Shown: positions 35,731 to 45,163 of the stretch, piece by piece
Layout: each line of letters begins with the position of its first letter
How positions within the stretch are numbered: the first letter of the stretch is position 1
DNA from: Leptospira bouyouniensis
GTDB lineage: Bacteria; Spirochaetota; Leptospiria; Leptospirales; Leptospiraceae
Direction of reading: 5' to 3'
Length of the DNA stretch: 64,000 nt
Assembly (NCBI RefSeq): GCF_004769525.1
Contig: NZ_RQFT01000011.1
Span: 310,001 to 374,000, forward strand
Notes under the pieces: model-generated
Seen by the model: the letters and a program-made list of their open reading frames with translations, nothing else
What the model was told of the DNA's origin: nothing
The model's database searches: none
Translations under genes and position numbers: made by a program

Positions 35731-36271
35731 GGTAAAGAGAAGAGAAGTACGTTAATAATACATCCGATATGCGGCTCTCTTTTTCTATATCTAGTTCATC
35801 TAATTCTAACTGGCAGATATTTTGATCCATAAAAACAGAGATGACACCTTCCTTTACAAAACATTCAGATAGTATGGGCTGGAGTTGATTCAAGTCAGTT
35901 TTGTCGAATACCAATTTTGATTTTGAAAATTGGTAATTTGATTGGATTTTATGTATGTTTTTTTTGGGAGTCAGTTTCCACTCAATTTCAACATTGGGAT
36001 AAAAAAATATGTTACCCGATTCATATTGAAACTCTCCATGAGCGAGAATTTCCTCGTTTTTTTTACCCTCGAAACGGACAAAACCCAGGTCCGATGGGAG
36101 TCGATTGGAAAAGCTCACCTGCACTTCGCCAATTCCATTTTTTTGGTATAATAATTGAATCGATAGAACTTGTTCTATCCCCTTTCGATTTGATTCTTCT
36201 TTGATTCTATCCAAAACTGTTTGGTTCAACTTAGGTGAAAGTTGTTTCTTTTTTTTAAAAAACAATGTCAT
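35696..36271 (-). CDS. Hypothetical protein
   Basis: A 191-residue product with no recognised family. It begins MTLFFKKKKQLSPK, has no signal peptide or membrane helix, and alternates beta-rich stretches (IGEVQVSFSNRLP, HGEFQYESGNIFFYPNVEIEWKL) with a helical, acidic end (LELDELDIEKESRISDVLLTYF). Codon use resembles its neighbours. The start at 36271 is divergent from the SRPBCC gene 28 bases away; the 3' 35 bases overlap the TPR gene on the other strand. Coding status is supported mainly by length and the absence of a better gene on the other strand. Confidence 0.55.
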   Translation of the reverse strand: MTLFFKKKKQLSPKLNQTVLDRIKEESNRKGIEQVLSIQLLYQKNGIGEVQVSFSNRLPSDLGFVRFEGKKNEEILAHGEFQYESGNIFFYPNVEIEWKLTPKKNIHKIQSNYQFSKSKLVFDKTDLNQLQPILSECFVKEGVISVFMDQNICQLELDELDIEKESRISDVLLTYFSSLYLSPLKESRHHL

Positions 36272-36298
36272 AACTCCTTCTGCGGCATTCTAATTTAT

Positions 36299-36790
36299 AT
36301 GGATCAATTCAAATTCCAGTCTCAATTTCCCATTCGTAAAGAAGAGTTATTTCGATTTCATGAAGAACCAATCGGATTTTCTACTTTAATGGGAGCAAAC
36401 AAAGGCATTCAGATCATACAAAAACCTAACTCACTCGCTGTGGGTGAAATCGCAATTTTTAAAATTCCGATTTTTCCCTTCATATCAATTCAATGGATCG
36501 CAAAACATACAAAATACGAAAAAAATATACTATTCCAAGATAACCAAGAAAAAGGACCATTTATCAAATTTTTACATACTCACCGCTTTTTAGATGTAGA
36601 AGGAAATTCTAATGAATCCATATTATCCGATGAGATTGAAGTCAATTTTTACTTTTGGCCGATTTCTAAATTTTTTATTTATCCAATGTTATATTTTATG
36701 TTTAAGAAAAGACACCAACTAACTGCAAATTACTTTTCCATAAAACATAAATTAATTTTTAGCGGGTATACGAGATCCATAATCAATTAA
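36299..36790 (+). CDS. SRPBCC-fold (START/polyketide cyclase-like) protein
   Basis: A 163-residue protein resembling the SRPBCC ligand-binding family: FQSQFPIRKEELFRFHEEPIGF at the N-terminus, then alternating strands and a final amphipathic or hydrophobic region (FFIYPMLYFMFKKRH). These proteins bind hydrophobic small molecules. The frame is open from 36242, but ATG at 36299 is the natural start, since the usual opening (DQFKFQSQFPI) begins there. The 3' end overlaps convergent mgsA by 39 bases. Confidence 0.65.
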   Translation: MDQFKFQSQFPIRKEELFRFHEEPIGFSTLMGANKGIQIIQKPNSLAVGEIAIFKIPIFPFISIQWIAKHTKYEKNILFQDNQEKGPFIKFLHTHRFLDVEGNSNESILSDEIEVNFYFWPISKFFIYPMLYFMFKKRHQLTANYFSIKHKLIFSGYTRSIIN

Positions 36791-37186
36791 TTGCCGATTG
36801 TATTCTTTTTCCATCAGTGGTGACGAGATTAGAAAATCGGCACTCGATCGATTACAGGCCATTGGAATATTATATAATACAGCAATACGTAACAATGCCT
36901 TAACATCTGGGTCATGTGGTTGAGCTGAAAGTGGATCCCAAAAAAATACCATAAAATCGATTGCATCTTCTACAATTTTGGCACCGATTTGTTGGTCCCC
37001 ACCCAGAGGTCCGGAAATAAATCGAAACACTGGTAATCCAATTTGTTCATGGATCAATTTTCCTGTTGTTCCAGTTGCTGAGAGATGGTGTTTGCTTAAG
37101 GTTCCTTTATTATACTTTACCCAATCCAATAAATCTTCTTTTCGGTTGTCGTGTGCGATGAGAACGATCTTTTTTGTCGTTTCCAT
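36752..37186 (-). CDS. mgsA: Methylglyoxal synthase
   Basis: Converts dihydroxyacetone phosphate to methylglyoxal and phosphate, a bypass of lower glycolysis. The 144-residue product has IVLIAHDNRKEDLLDWV at the N-terminus, the phosphate-binding GTTGKLI, the catalytic aspartate in SGPLGGDQQIGA, and FFWDPLSAQPHDPDVKALLR. The ATG at 37186 (METTKK) is preferred to one 7 codons upstream: it has a purine-rich leader and matches the family length. Overlaps the SRPBCC gene at the 3' end. Confidence 0.92.
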   Translation of the reverse strand: METTKKIVLIAHDNRKEDLLDWVKYNKGTLSKHHLSATGTTGKLIHEQIGLPVFRFISGPLGGDQQIGAKIVEDAIDFMVFFWDPLSAQPHDPDVKALLRIAVLYNIPMACNRSSADFLISSPLMEKEYNRQLIDYGSRIPAKN

Positions 37187-37257
37187 TTTTCTCTGAATTA
37201 ATACCATAATTTGATAGTTCTTGCCAATATCTAGGATTCAAGGAAAGTTTCCCTGAA

Positions 37258-38058
37258 ATGGTAAATAGTCACCGATTTTTTTGGATCATGTTGATCCTGT
37301 GTTTCCATATCCCCTTACTTGGGATTGAACCAATCAAAACGGGTGAGCCAAGGGTAGAGTCCATTTTACCTTCGAAACCAGAATCGGGCTCACCATGGGG
37401 TGATGGTAGCCTTTCTGTTGATACATTACCTGTCCTTGACTTCGTAGACGAAAAGAATTCCCAAAAAAGGTGGCAGGATGCGAGTAAAGAATACTCTCTT
37501 GCACTAGAAGGATTTGAATCAGGCAAAAAAGGAATCGATAAACGAAGGGAAGAATTCAAAAAGGAAGTTTTTTACGAAGACCGCTATGAGTGGCAAAAAC
37601 TGTCTCGTAAGGAAAATAAAGAAAAAGAATTTCAAAAACAAATTCATGATCTGAGGTCTCAAACAACATTACGTCTTGTGAAAGCGATGAACCTTCTGGA
37701 TAAAATTGAGAATCCAAAGGTGAAAGAAAGTGCGGCCTATCTCGATTTAAAATCTGGAATTTACAGAGAATACATAAAACACCAAGAATCATTTAAAAAT
37801 TATTTGCAAGTCATTGATTTTACAATGCGTTATATCGAAATATCTTCGAAGAATGAAATGGAAGCCGAGCCACACCGTTTGCTTGCACTTTCCTATGAAA
37901 AAATGGAACAAACGGCGCAACGTTCTAAAAACCAAGAACTCTATTACGAATTTAAAGAATTAAAGAAAAAACACTTATTACGATTTGCGGAATTACATTA
38001 TGGCCGCGAATCAAAAGAATACGCGACCATAGAAGAAAAAGTTGGAAGGGATTTTTAA
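37258..38058 (+). CDS. Exported alpha-helical protein of unknown function
   Basis: A 266-residue exported protein. Signal peptide in residues 1-22 (FFWIMLILCFHIPLLG), a proline- and glycine-rich linker, then a long helical region: charged coiled-coil-like YEWQKLSRKENKEKEFQKQI, and TPR-like helices (SAAYLDLKSGIYREYIKHQE, EMEAEPHRLLALSYEKMEQT) ending with YGRESKEYATIEEKVGRD. The all-helical exported layout recalls the flagellar-coiling proteins FcpA/FcpB of Leptospira, but I cannot establish homology by eye. A short GGAAAGTTTCC dyad lies just before the ATG. It is alone in its orientation here and nearly abuts a convergent coiled-coil gene. Confidence 0.65.
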   Translation: MVNSHRFFWIMLILCFHIPLLGIEPIKTGEPRVESILPSKPESGSPWGDGSLSVDTLPVLDFVDEKNSQKRWQDASKEYSLALEGFESGKKGIDKRREEFKKEVFYEDRYEWQKLSRKENKEKEFQKQIHDLRSQTTLRLVKAMNLLDKIENPKVKESAAYLDLKSGIYREYIKHQESFKNYLQVIDFTMRYIEISSKNEMEAEPHRLLALSYEKMEQTAQRSKNQELYYEFKELKKKHLLRFAELHYGRESKEYATIEEKVGRDF

Positions 38059-38060
38059 GT

Positions 38061-38891
38061 TTATAAAAGTCCGAGTTTCTTTTTTAAAGCCCGATTCTCT
38101 TCTACCAGTTCTTTAATTTCCTGCTCTGTATATTCAAATAGTCGATCTTGCGCTCTTAAAATTTTATCTAAGTTCATCTCTTCGATCCTGGAATAGTTTA
38201 GAACTTGTTCCGTAGCTTTTTGTAATTCAAGAGCTTGTTTTAATTCTTTTTCTCTCAGTTCGTCAAGTTGTTCGATTGCCTTCACTCTTTCGTGAAGTTC
38301 AATGAGTTCTTGGTTTTTCATATCATTTACTTTATCTAATGCGGAATTGATACCAGCTTGAGAACGTTTGACCAGTTCCTCATATTGTAAAATAGAACGT
38401 AATGCCTCGTTTTCTTTTTTAGATTCTTCGTATTCTTGGTGTGCTAAGGAAAACACACCTTCAAAAAAACCTACGTTTTCTAAGCAGGAATTTCCTATAT
38501 CAAGAGCTGCTGCTTTATAAGATTCTGATTGAATGGTTCTGTCCAATATCATTCTAAGTTCCCGTACATGGAGAGGATTCTCCAGTACAAGGTATTTAGG
38601 TTGTGTTTGCACCATATCTTGGATTTGATTGGCACCATCTTCGGATGAAATGAGAATTAGTGAAACGAATGGACTCACTTCGAAAGAACTAACAATTTTT
38701 GCTTGAATCTCTTTCCATTCTTTGAAGGAAACTTGGAGGAAAAGGATATGGATATCATTTGGTGTGATAGAAATTTGATCCAACTCTGACAATCCAATTT
38801 GATTGACTTGGATCTTGATTTTTGAATGTTTCCAAAGCTCCACGGGAAACGGTCGGCCCTGGGAAAGATTCCAAATATACGAAGTTTTCAA
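38061..38891 (-). CDS. Pseudo-receiver plus coiled-coil protein
   Basis: A 276-residue cytoplasmic protein. The first 120 residues have a receiver-like alternation (IHILFLQVSF as third strand, FVSLILISSE as fourth, PKYLVLENPLHVRELRMIL as fifth strand and helix), but the phosphoacceptor aspartate after strand 3 is absent. From about residue 150 to the end it is a long coiled coil (KKENEALRSILQYEEL, LDELREKELKQALELQ, EIKELVEENRALKKKL). The start is TTG at 38891, set by AGGAGA 7 bases upstream; an earlier TTG at 38912 is less likely. A phosphorylation-independent scaffold is a reasonable guess. Confidence 0.62.
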   Translation of the reverse strand: MKTSYIWNLSQGRPFPVELWKHSKIKIQVNQIGLSELDQISITPNDIHILFLQVSFKEWKEIQAKIVSSFEVSPFVSLILISSEDGANQIQDMVQTQPKYLVLENPLHVRELRMILDRTIQSESYKAAALDIGNSCLENVGFFEGVFSLAHQEYEESKKENEALRSILQYEELVKRSQAGINSALDKVNDMKNQELIELHERVKAIEQLDELREKELKQALELQKATEQVLNYSRIEEMNLDKILRAQDRLFEYTEQEIKELVEENRALKKKLGLL

Positions 38892-38961
38892 ACCCGATCT
38901 CCTAAATGACAACTACACTCTATGGGACCGTAAACAATGGAATTTTCTAGCAAATTTTGTA

Positions 38962-40554
38962 TTATTTTTTCTTTTGAAAGCGATTTTTTATCAATTCCCA
39001 TTTCTCTTCCCATTTGTCCCTCATACGGAAATAAAAACCCAATTTTTTGCGAATCGATTCTGGCAATTTTGCATCGGTTCTTGAAATCATGATATAAATG
39101 GAAAGAGTAGCGATGACAATATTTGCCGACCAAGGTCCAACCCAATCAGGAACATTTTCTTTATAAGAGATGCCAGAACCAAAAATAAAAAATGTATAGT
39201 AAACGAGTAAAAAAATAACGGCAAGTGTAAAACTCATACCTTTCCCAGATCGTTTGACAACAAGACCTAAAGGGAACGACAAAAAGAAAAAGATCTGACA
39301 GGATAAGGGAGTCGCAAATCGTTTATGAATTTCAACATTAAATCCAGTTAACGTTTTTTTGGATTCATTTAAGAGTTCGGATAACTGTGTGAAAAGAGCA
39401 AACTTTTGAGCCATCTCTTCTTGGTTTCCAGAGTTGGCTCCCATTATAATTTCATATTTAAATTGTTCTACCATTTGTTTGAGTCCACCAACACCTTTGA
39501 TAGACAAACCATATTCTTTCAAAATCTCAAGACCTGGAATTTTTTCTAAACCTTCAGATTCAATCGCATTTCGAATTTCAATTAACATTGGTAAGGAGAA
39601 TGTATCTGGTTTAACATTGATACTTAAAGTTTTGGTTTCCTTTTTTGCAGGAGTATTGTAGTCCATTTCTCCATTCATAAAATTTGTAACACCAATCGCA
39701 TTGGTTTCAGGATCCCATTCGATCACGTACCCTTTTTTTAATCGTACTGATTTTTCGTATTCACCAACAGAATTCTTTTTTTCTACCAGTAAACCCTCTT
39801 TTGCATTGATGATTTGTAACATCTTCGAACCACCCATAGGAACTGCTAAATTATTCACCATGATAAAGTCTGATCCGCTAGCAGAAATAGCCCATTCTCG
39901 AATTTGTATATTACTTAAATTTCCATCTTCATCCACACCACCCGAGTACATCGTCCGTCCCTTTTCTGAGAAAAAATCTTGAGTTTTGTCTCCTGAAAAT
40001 TGGCCAGGTTGGATTGCTAATAATGGATTGTATGTTGCAATCCAGTTGTCAAAATCTTTCATCTTACGAGTGTTTTCTGGTCCTAAATAAAAATTTAAGT
40101 AACCAACAATCAAAGTCATAAGAAAACCAAATACTAAAAAGTTACTATAGATATAAGGGAACGAAACTCCAGAAGCCCGCATCGCTGTGATTTCTGAATC
40201 TCCAGACAAACGACCTGCTGCCATAATTCCAGACATTAAACATGCCATAGGAATTGTCATTGGAAGTGTGTTACCAAAAACATACCCCATATAATCCAAA
40301 AGTCGAAAAAAATCGACACCCTTACCAACAAAGAGTCCGATCATTTTCTGAATGGCAACTGCCATATAAATCATGGTAAAAAACGAAAGAGCAACAAGGA
40401 ACGGACTTAATATCTCTTTTAAAATATATATCCTTAATATAGAAGGTTTGAACCGTTTCCACTTACCTAAACGATCTGTATCCACCATAAAATCTGGCGG
40501 TAAATCATCCTTGGAATGGACCCTAACAGTCCTTAGGTCAACTGGTTTAGACAA
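38962..40554 (-). CDS. LptF/LptG-family permease
   Basis: Inner-membrane subunit of the lipopolysaccharide export transporter family (YjgP/YjgQ). N-terminal helices start at [30 protein letters not shown], and helices near the middle and end ([34 protein letters not shown]) give the usual six. The periplasmic region is larger than normal: 530 residues against about 360-400, with a long insertion around residues 190-400. TTG start at 40554 is preceded by AAGGGA; it overlaps the end of miaB by 8 bases, so it may be translated from the miaB message. Whether it is F or G cannot be told. Confidence 0.83.
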   Translation of the reverse strand: MSKPVDLRTVRVHSKDDLPPDFMVDTDRLGKWKRFKPSILRIYILKEILSPFLVALSFFTMIYMAVAIQKMIGLFVGKGVDFFRLLDYMGYVFGNTLPMTIPMACLMSGIMAAGRLSGDSEITAMRASGVSFPYIYSNFLVFGFLMTLIVGYLNFYLGPENTRKMKDFDNWIATYNPLLAIQPGQFSGDKTQDFFSEKGRTMYSGGVDEDGNLSNIQIREWAISASGSDFIMVNNLAVPMGGSKMLQIINAKEGLLVEKKNSVGEYEKSVRLKKGYVIEWDPETNAIGVTNFMNGEMDYNTPAKKETKTLSINVKPDTFSLPMLIEIRNAIESEGLEKIPGLEILKEYGLSIKGVGGLKQMVEQFKYEIIMGANSGNQEEMAQKFALFTQLSELLNESKKTLTGFNVEIHKRFATPLSCQIFFFLSFPLGLVVKRSGKGMSFTLAVIFLLVYYTFFIFGSGISYKENVPDWVGPWSANIVIATLSIYIMISRTDAKLPESIRKKLGFYFRMRDKWEEKWELIKNRFQKKK

Positions 40555-41923
40555 TCAATTTCCCTTTGAGAGTTGCACTTGTCGCCTGTTCAATTTGAAC
40601 ATTTACCGTTTTCCCGATCCAATCCGAAAGGTTTTCTGACATTCCCTCTGGAATCGGAAATACTACCATTCTTCCACAGTGGGATCGACCACATAACTCC
40701 TGTTTTGATTTTTTAGAGGTGTTTTCAATGAGTATCGAAAAGACCTTCCCAATTTTTGAAACATTCTTCTCTAAAGATATTTTCGTTTGGAGTTCAACAA
40801 GTTCAATAAGTCGTCTACTTTTGACTTCTTCAGGAACATCATCAATAAACTTTCGCTTAGCGATAGTCCCTTCTCTTTCAGAATATTTGAACATATATGA
40901 CATGTCAAATTTCACTTTTTTCACAACTTCAAGAGTTTCCAAAAATTCTTCCTCAGTTTCGCCAGGGAATCCAACGATTATGTCCGATGTAATTCCGATA
41001 TCCGGTATTACCGATTGAATTTTCGCAACTAAGTCCAAATATTCTTCCTTAGTATAACTTCGTTTCATATCCATTAATACTTTGGAACTACCTGCTTGTA
41101 AGGGCATATGGATTTGTGATGAAAACCTATCTTCCTTCGCCATAAGTGAGATCAGATGATCAGGAAAATCTTTTGGATGCGGACTTGTAAACCTTACTCT
41201 TTCAATTGTTGTTTGTTTTAGAATTTCTTCAACCAATGCACAGAAATCATAAGATTCATACGAATAACTATTGACATTTTGACCAAGGAGGGTGACCTGT
41301 TTTACACCCATTTCTTGTAATTCTTTGATTTCATGGATAATTGACTTCGGTTCCCTGCTCCTTTCTCTACCTCTCGTATAAGGAACCACACAAAATGTAC
41401 AGAAGTTATTACATCCTCGCATAATGGTAACGAAAGCTTGTATCCCATTCACTACTTTTGGTTCTAATTCATCATAGGTTTCCGTTCTAGACAACCTTGT
41501 CAGTTGGACATCCTTTTCGCCTTTTCTAATATTTTGGATGAGCTCGGGTAAAGTTCGATAATTATCTGGACCAACAATCAAATCTAAAGGTAATTCTTGG
41601 TGGAATAAATCTTCTCCCAAATTTTGTGCCATACAACCTAACACACCTATGACTAAATTAGGATTTTTTTTCTTAAGATAACCTAACGATTGCAATCTGC
41701 CATAGATTTTCGCATGTGCATTTTCCCGAACGGCACATGTGTTTAAAAAAATAATATCACTTTCTTCCACCACATTCGTAGTTTCATAATTTTCTTTTCG
41801 GAAAAGTTCCTTTACAATGCCTGAGTCATACTCGTTCATTTGGCAGCCGTAGGTCTCTACGTAGACCTTTCCCAATTGTATTTGGGGGGTGATTTCTAGG
41901 CTTTCAGTCAAGGTAGGGTTCAT
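40547..41923 (-). CDS. miaB: tRNA-2-methylthio-N6-dimethylallyladenosine synthase
   Basis: Radical SAM methylthiotransferase modifying A37 of tRNAs that read UNN codons. The N-terminal MTTase domain carries [19 protein letters not shown] and LGCMAQ (three cysteines of the auxiliary cluster), followed by [19 protein letters not shown], the radical SAM cluster motif, and a C-terminal TRAM domain. An open frame continues 60 residues upstream, but the ATG at 41923 begins the recognised protein ([11 protein letters not shown] then [11 protein letters not shown]) and gives 458 residues, the family length. Downstream it overlaps the LptF/G gene; it is divergent from a J-domain-like gene. Confidence 0.95.
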   Translation of the reverse strand: MNPTLTESLEITPQIQLGKVYVETYGCQMNEYDSGIVKELFRKENYETTNVVEESDIIFLNTCAVRENAHAKIYGRLQSLGYLKKKNPNLVIGVLGCMAQNLGEDLFHQELPLDLIVGPDNYRTLPELIQNIRKGEKDVQLTRLSRTETYDELEPKVVNGIQAFVTIMRGCNNFCTFCVVPYTRGRERSREPKSIIHEIKELQEMGVKQVTLLGQNVNSYSYESYDFCALVEEILKQTTIERVRFTSPHPKDFPDHLISLMAKEDRFSSQIHMPLQAGSSKVLMDMKRSYTKEEYLDLVAKIQSVIPDIGITSDIIVGFPGETEEEFLETLEVVKKVKFDMSYMFKYSEREGTIAKRKFIDDVPEEVKSRRLIELVELQTKISLEKNVSKIGKVFSILIENTSKKSKQELCGRSHCGRMVVFPIPEGMSENLSDWIGKTVNVQIEQATSATLKGKLIV

Positions 41924-41985
41924 AATGATATGTTTTCCTACGAAAATTCCTTGTAAAGCAAAGAAGGAGGGTACCAAAAGGGTAT

Positions 41986-42585
41986 ATGCCGAGTACAAAA
42001 CGGGAAACCTATTATGAAATTCTTGGAATTTCCAGAAATTCTTCATTGGATGCCACAACGGATGTGTATTTACGTGAAATCTCATTCTGGGAACGCATCG
42101 CAAGTGCCGGGAGCCCAGAAGCTAACGAAAAGATCCTCGAACTTACAAAGGCTTATTTAACTCTATCAGACCCTAAAAAACGTGCTGAGTATGATTCCGA
42201 ATTGGATTTTGATTTTGTATTACTCGATGGCAAAGCAAAAGACCCTGAGATCGAAGAAGCATACGACTTGTATCGATTGGGTCATAAAAAATCGTATCAA
42301 GAAGTTCTAAGTGAATTCACAAAATTTCGGATGGAAATGGGAGATACACTTTGGGTCTTAAAAAAAACAACCGTCTACTTGGTGATTAATTTACTTTTGT
42401 ATTCCGGGATTGTATTATTCCAATCCCTCTACCAAAACAATGATGAAGTGAATCAAAAAGAAAACGAATTCTATTTCAATTTATTTTCTCTACTGTTTTT
42501 AGCTTCAAGTGTGATTGGTTACCTTTTCTTTCGTTTCCAATACCTCCCCAAAGAATTACAAAAAAGAAAAAACAAACGTGATTAA
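41986..42585 (+). CDS. Membrane protein with degenerate J domain
   Basis: A 199-residue protein with a DnaJ-like N-terminal region ([15 protein letters not shown] to [10 protein letters not shown]; helix I, II and the C-terminal [16 protein letters not shown] block are clear) but no HPD tripeptide between helices II and III: the place is taken by [13 protein letters not shown]. It therefore cannot stimulate Hsp70 in the usual way. The C-terminal half has two membrane helices (about 127-147 and 163-183). It is probably a membrane scaffold. The 3' end overlaps the convergent DUF1574 gene by 4 bases. Confidence 0.75.
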   Translation: MPSTKRETYYEILGISRNSSLDATTDVYLREISFWERIASAGSPEANEKILELTKAYLTLSDPKKRAEYDSELDFDFVLLDGKAKDPEIEEAYDLYRLGHKKSYQEVLSEFTKFRMEMGDTLWVLKKTTVYLVINLLLYSGIVLFQSLYQNNDEVNQKENEFYFNLFSLLFLASSVIGYLFFRFQYLPKELQKRKNKRD

Positions 42586-43712
42586 CGTATTAGTTTCGGA
42601 AAAAGTATCGGTAATAAATTGGGAAAACAAGCACCACTTAAGTGTAAAGAATCTACAAAATCTTTACACTTCCAATTAGGGTCAGTATTTGGATCGATGA
42701 CATAAAATTTTGAATTTGGTACATTTGAAACAGCTTGTATTTCTTTCCTAATTTCTGAATTGAAATGATCAAGTAATCCATCTGTTTGCATCCTACGACG
42801 CAAAGCCTCCGATACAACAGGAAAATAAACAATGACAGGAATTCCCGTTCCTTGCATGAGCTTTAACATTTTTTTAAAGAAATAAACCTGTGTCGGAGCT
42901 AACGTAGTACCTCGTAGGTATTGGTTATACATTGCCTCTGCATCTCTCTCTAAAAATAAATCCATATTAGCAAATTTAATTTCGTTTGGCAATGCTCCAA
43001 ACTTCACTCGATTAACTAATTTGATTTTCTCAATATAAGCACGTTTATGTTCCTTACCAGTCATCCCCGATGTAATTCCTGGTAAAAATCCAATTTCGAT
43101 TTCTTTATTATTTGCTTTAATCGCAGTTGGATCGAGTGGGTATTTATAAAGCGCGAATAATTTCTTTAAAAAATATACTTCGGCTTCATCGATCGAAAAA
43201 CCATTCGCATTGGTGGACCATGGATCCTTTGTTTTATTTCGAAAAAAATCAATATGTTCTAACACATATACATTGTCATAAGATCCATTTAATGAATAAT
43301 CAATTGAGGATTTTGAGAAAAGGAGTGGATCTACTTCGATTAATACATAGCGAATTGGTAACTTCGTTTGTAAAATTCTCTCTAACCAATAGGCTTGGAA
43401 ACTTGGTGGGCCAAAAGGAGCAGCAAAATTGAAAGAGTTTGTGTTTGGAAAAAACTCTTCCAACATTTCTGAATCAAACTCTCCAGAACGAGAACTTCCT
43501 AAAATAAGGCCAATTTGTTTGGATGGATCTTTTTTGGATACATCCAACATTACCTCAAATAGATCTTCTTTTAGCTCATAAAATTTTCGTTCAATTTTCT
43601 TCCAACTGTATGTATTCTCTACAATGATTGGCAGAAAAAAAAGTTTATCAAATAAAAATAATGTTAGAACTAATACTAATGGGTATAATACAACTGGAAA
43701 ATTCTTTTTCAT
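42582..43712 (-). CDS. DUF1574 SGNH-like protein, partner of an MBOAT acyltransferase
   Basis: A 376-residue membrane-anchored protein. An N-terminal signal-anchor (VVLYPLVLVLTLFLFDKLFF) precedes an SGNH-like periplasmic domain with GSSRSGEF (candidate nucleophile serine) near residue 73 and DSLHLSGACF near the end, the DxxH pair. DUF1574 is typical of Leptospira and resembles AlgJ/AlgX-type O-acetyltransferase accessories. It follows the MBOAT gene by 1 base, the same arrangement as algI/algJ, so the two probably move acyl groups onto an envelope polymer. Confidence 0.78.
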   Translation of the reverse strand: MKKNFPVVLYPLVLVLTLFLFDKLFFLPIIVENTYSWKKIERKFYELKEDLFEVMLDVSKKDPSKQIGLILGSSRSGEFDSEMLEEFFPNTNSFNFAAPFGPPSFQAYWLERILQTKLPIRYVLIEVDPLLFSKSSIDYSLNGSYDNVYVLEHIDFFRNKTKDPWSTNANGFSIDEAEVYFLKKLFALYKYPLDPTAIKANNKEIEIGFLPGITSGMTGKEHKRAYIEKIKLVNRVKFGALPNEIKFANMDLFLERDAEAMYNQYLRGTTLAPTQVYFFKKMLKLMQGTGIPVIVYFPVVSEALRRRMQTDGLLDHFNSEIRKEIQAVSNVPNSKFYVIDPNTDPNWKCKDFVDSLHLSGACFPNLLPILFPKLIR

Positions 43713-43713
43713 A

Positions 43714-45138
43714 TTAGAATTGGAAGTAGATAAACTCCGTTCCCCCTGGTGCCAAATAACCTAACAGAACTGTAATGACAAACGAAAACAAAAACAAAAA
43801 GACCAAACTGAATTTTGTGGACCAATGACTTCTAGGAAAACTTAATTTGGTTTGTAAATAGTTTAAGAGAAATGTTAACAATAACGAATATATGATTTTT
43901 TCAATTTGAACGATCCTTTCACCGCTTGCATTCGTAAAAAAACGAAATAACATAGAAAAGGCATTGGTAACAGTTGGTGCATTAAAAAAAGGAATCGTCA
44001 ACACGAAGAATAAAAATGTATAAACTGTTCCTAAAACTTTTTTCCAAAGAATTACCTTTTGTTCTTTCGGTTTATTGATTAAAATCTCAACTTTCCGTTC
44101 CAAACTTAAGACAAATCCATGTAAAAAACCCCAAATGATAAAAGTAAAGTTTGCACCATGCCAAAATCCAGCAAGAGTAAACGTAACCACTAAATTTAAG
44201 TATCCACGCCATTCAGAAACTCTAGATCCACCCAAAGGAAAATAAATATAATCTTTAATCCAAGTAGCTAGCGTCATGTGCCAACGAGTCCATAATTCAC
44301 GAACCGATGCTGATAAGTAAGGTGCATGGAAGTTTTCAGGTAAGTTAATTCCTAATAATTTGCCTAAACCACGCGCGAGGTCTGTGTAACCACTGAAATC
44401 ACAAAAAACTCGAGCCGCATAACCAAACATCACCAAACCATTGGTTACACCATCATAGAGATTTGGATTTTGGAAAACAGGTTCGATGATAGTAGATAAA
44501 TTATCAGCAATCACTACTTTCTTAAACAATCCAAGGAATACTAAATAATAACCCTCAAACAATTGTTCTTTCTTTGCATTCCACACTTCCAATTGGTAAA
44601 AAAATTCACCATGTCGTACAATCGGACCCGCAACCAATTGAGGGAAAAAGAAAATAAAAAGACCAAATTGTAAGAAATTAGGATTTTCATTCGCATTACC
44701 GCGTTTGACATCGATTGTATATGCCACCATTTGGAACGTATAAAAACTGATTGCAAGTGGTAATGTAATCGAGTCAAAACCAAATTGAGAATTTAAAAAA
44801 CTTTGAACAGTGTCATTCGAAAACCAAATACTTCCCGTCATTTGGAAGAGAACAGACCATAAGAAATAAAAATATTTAAAAAGAAATAAGTTTCCAAAAT
44901 TGATAAATAAGGAAATCGGATACCAAATACTTGCTTTGTTCTTTAGAATCTGCCGATTCATTACATGGTTCAATAGAACGATCACCAAAAAATGGAATGC
45001 AAATGGGATCGACCAAGCGGCGTAAAAAACAAAGGACGCCAAAAAAAGGAAAATTAAACGGTATTTACCTCGGATCATCCAATGTAAAACGTAAACAACA
45101 AGAAAGAATAAAAGGAAACTAAGGGATGTAAATTTCAT
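43714..45138 (-). CDS. MBOAT-family membrane O-acyltransferase (AlgI-like)
   Basis: A 474-residue polytopic protein with about ten membrane helices. It opens with FTSLSFLLFFLVVYVLHWMI and keeps the MBOAT hallmarks: PLAISFYTFQMVAYTIDV, RELWTRWHMTLATWIKDYIYFPLGG (first histidine) and LAGFWHGANFTFIIWGFLHG (second, essential histidine). Family members shuttle acyl groups from cytoplasmic acyl carriers across the inner membrane to envelope glycans. The gene is followed by the SGNH-like DUF1574 gene, one functional unit in the manner of AlgI with AlgJ/AlgX. Substrate glycan unknown. Confidence 0.9.
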   Translation of the reverse strand: MKFTSLSFLLFFLVVYVLHWMIRGKYRLIFLFLASFVFYAAWSIPFAFHFLVIVLLNHVMNRQILKNKASIWYPISLFINFGNLFLFKYFYFLWSVLFQMTGSIWFSNDTVQSFLNSQFGFDSITLPLAISFYTFQMVAYTIDVKRGNANENPNFLQFGLFIFFFPQLVAGPIVRHGEFFYQLEVWNAKKEQLFEGYYLVFLGLFKKVVIADNLSTIIEPVFQNPNLYDGVTNGLVMFGYAARVFCDFSGYTDLARGLGKLLGINLPENFHAPYLSASVRELWTRWHMTLATWIKDYIYFPLGGSRVSEWRGYLNLVVTFTLAGFWHGANFTFIIWGFLHGFVLSLERKVEILINKPKEQKVILWKKVLGTVYTFLFFVLTIPFFNAPTVTNAFSMLFRFFTNASGERIVQIEKIIYSLLLTFLLNYLQTKLSFPRSHWSTKFSLVFLFLFSFVITVLLGYLAPGGTEFIYFQF

Positions 45139-45163
45139 TCTAAGATTTCACCAGTTTTTTCAT

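Noticed and set aside
37258..38058. Naming the exported helical protein as flagellar-coiling protein FcpA or FcpB
   Set aside because: The helical exported architecture is compatible, but I cannot recall a sequence signature that proves it, so only the description is given.
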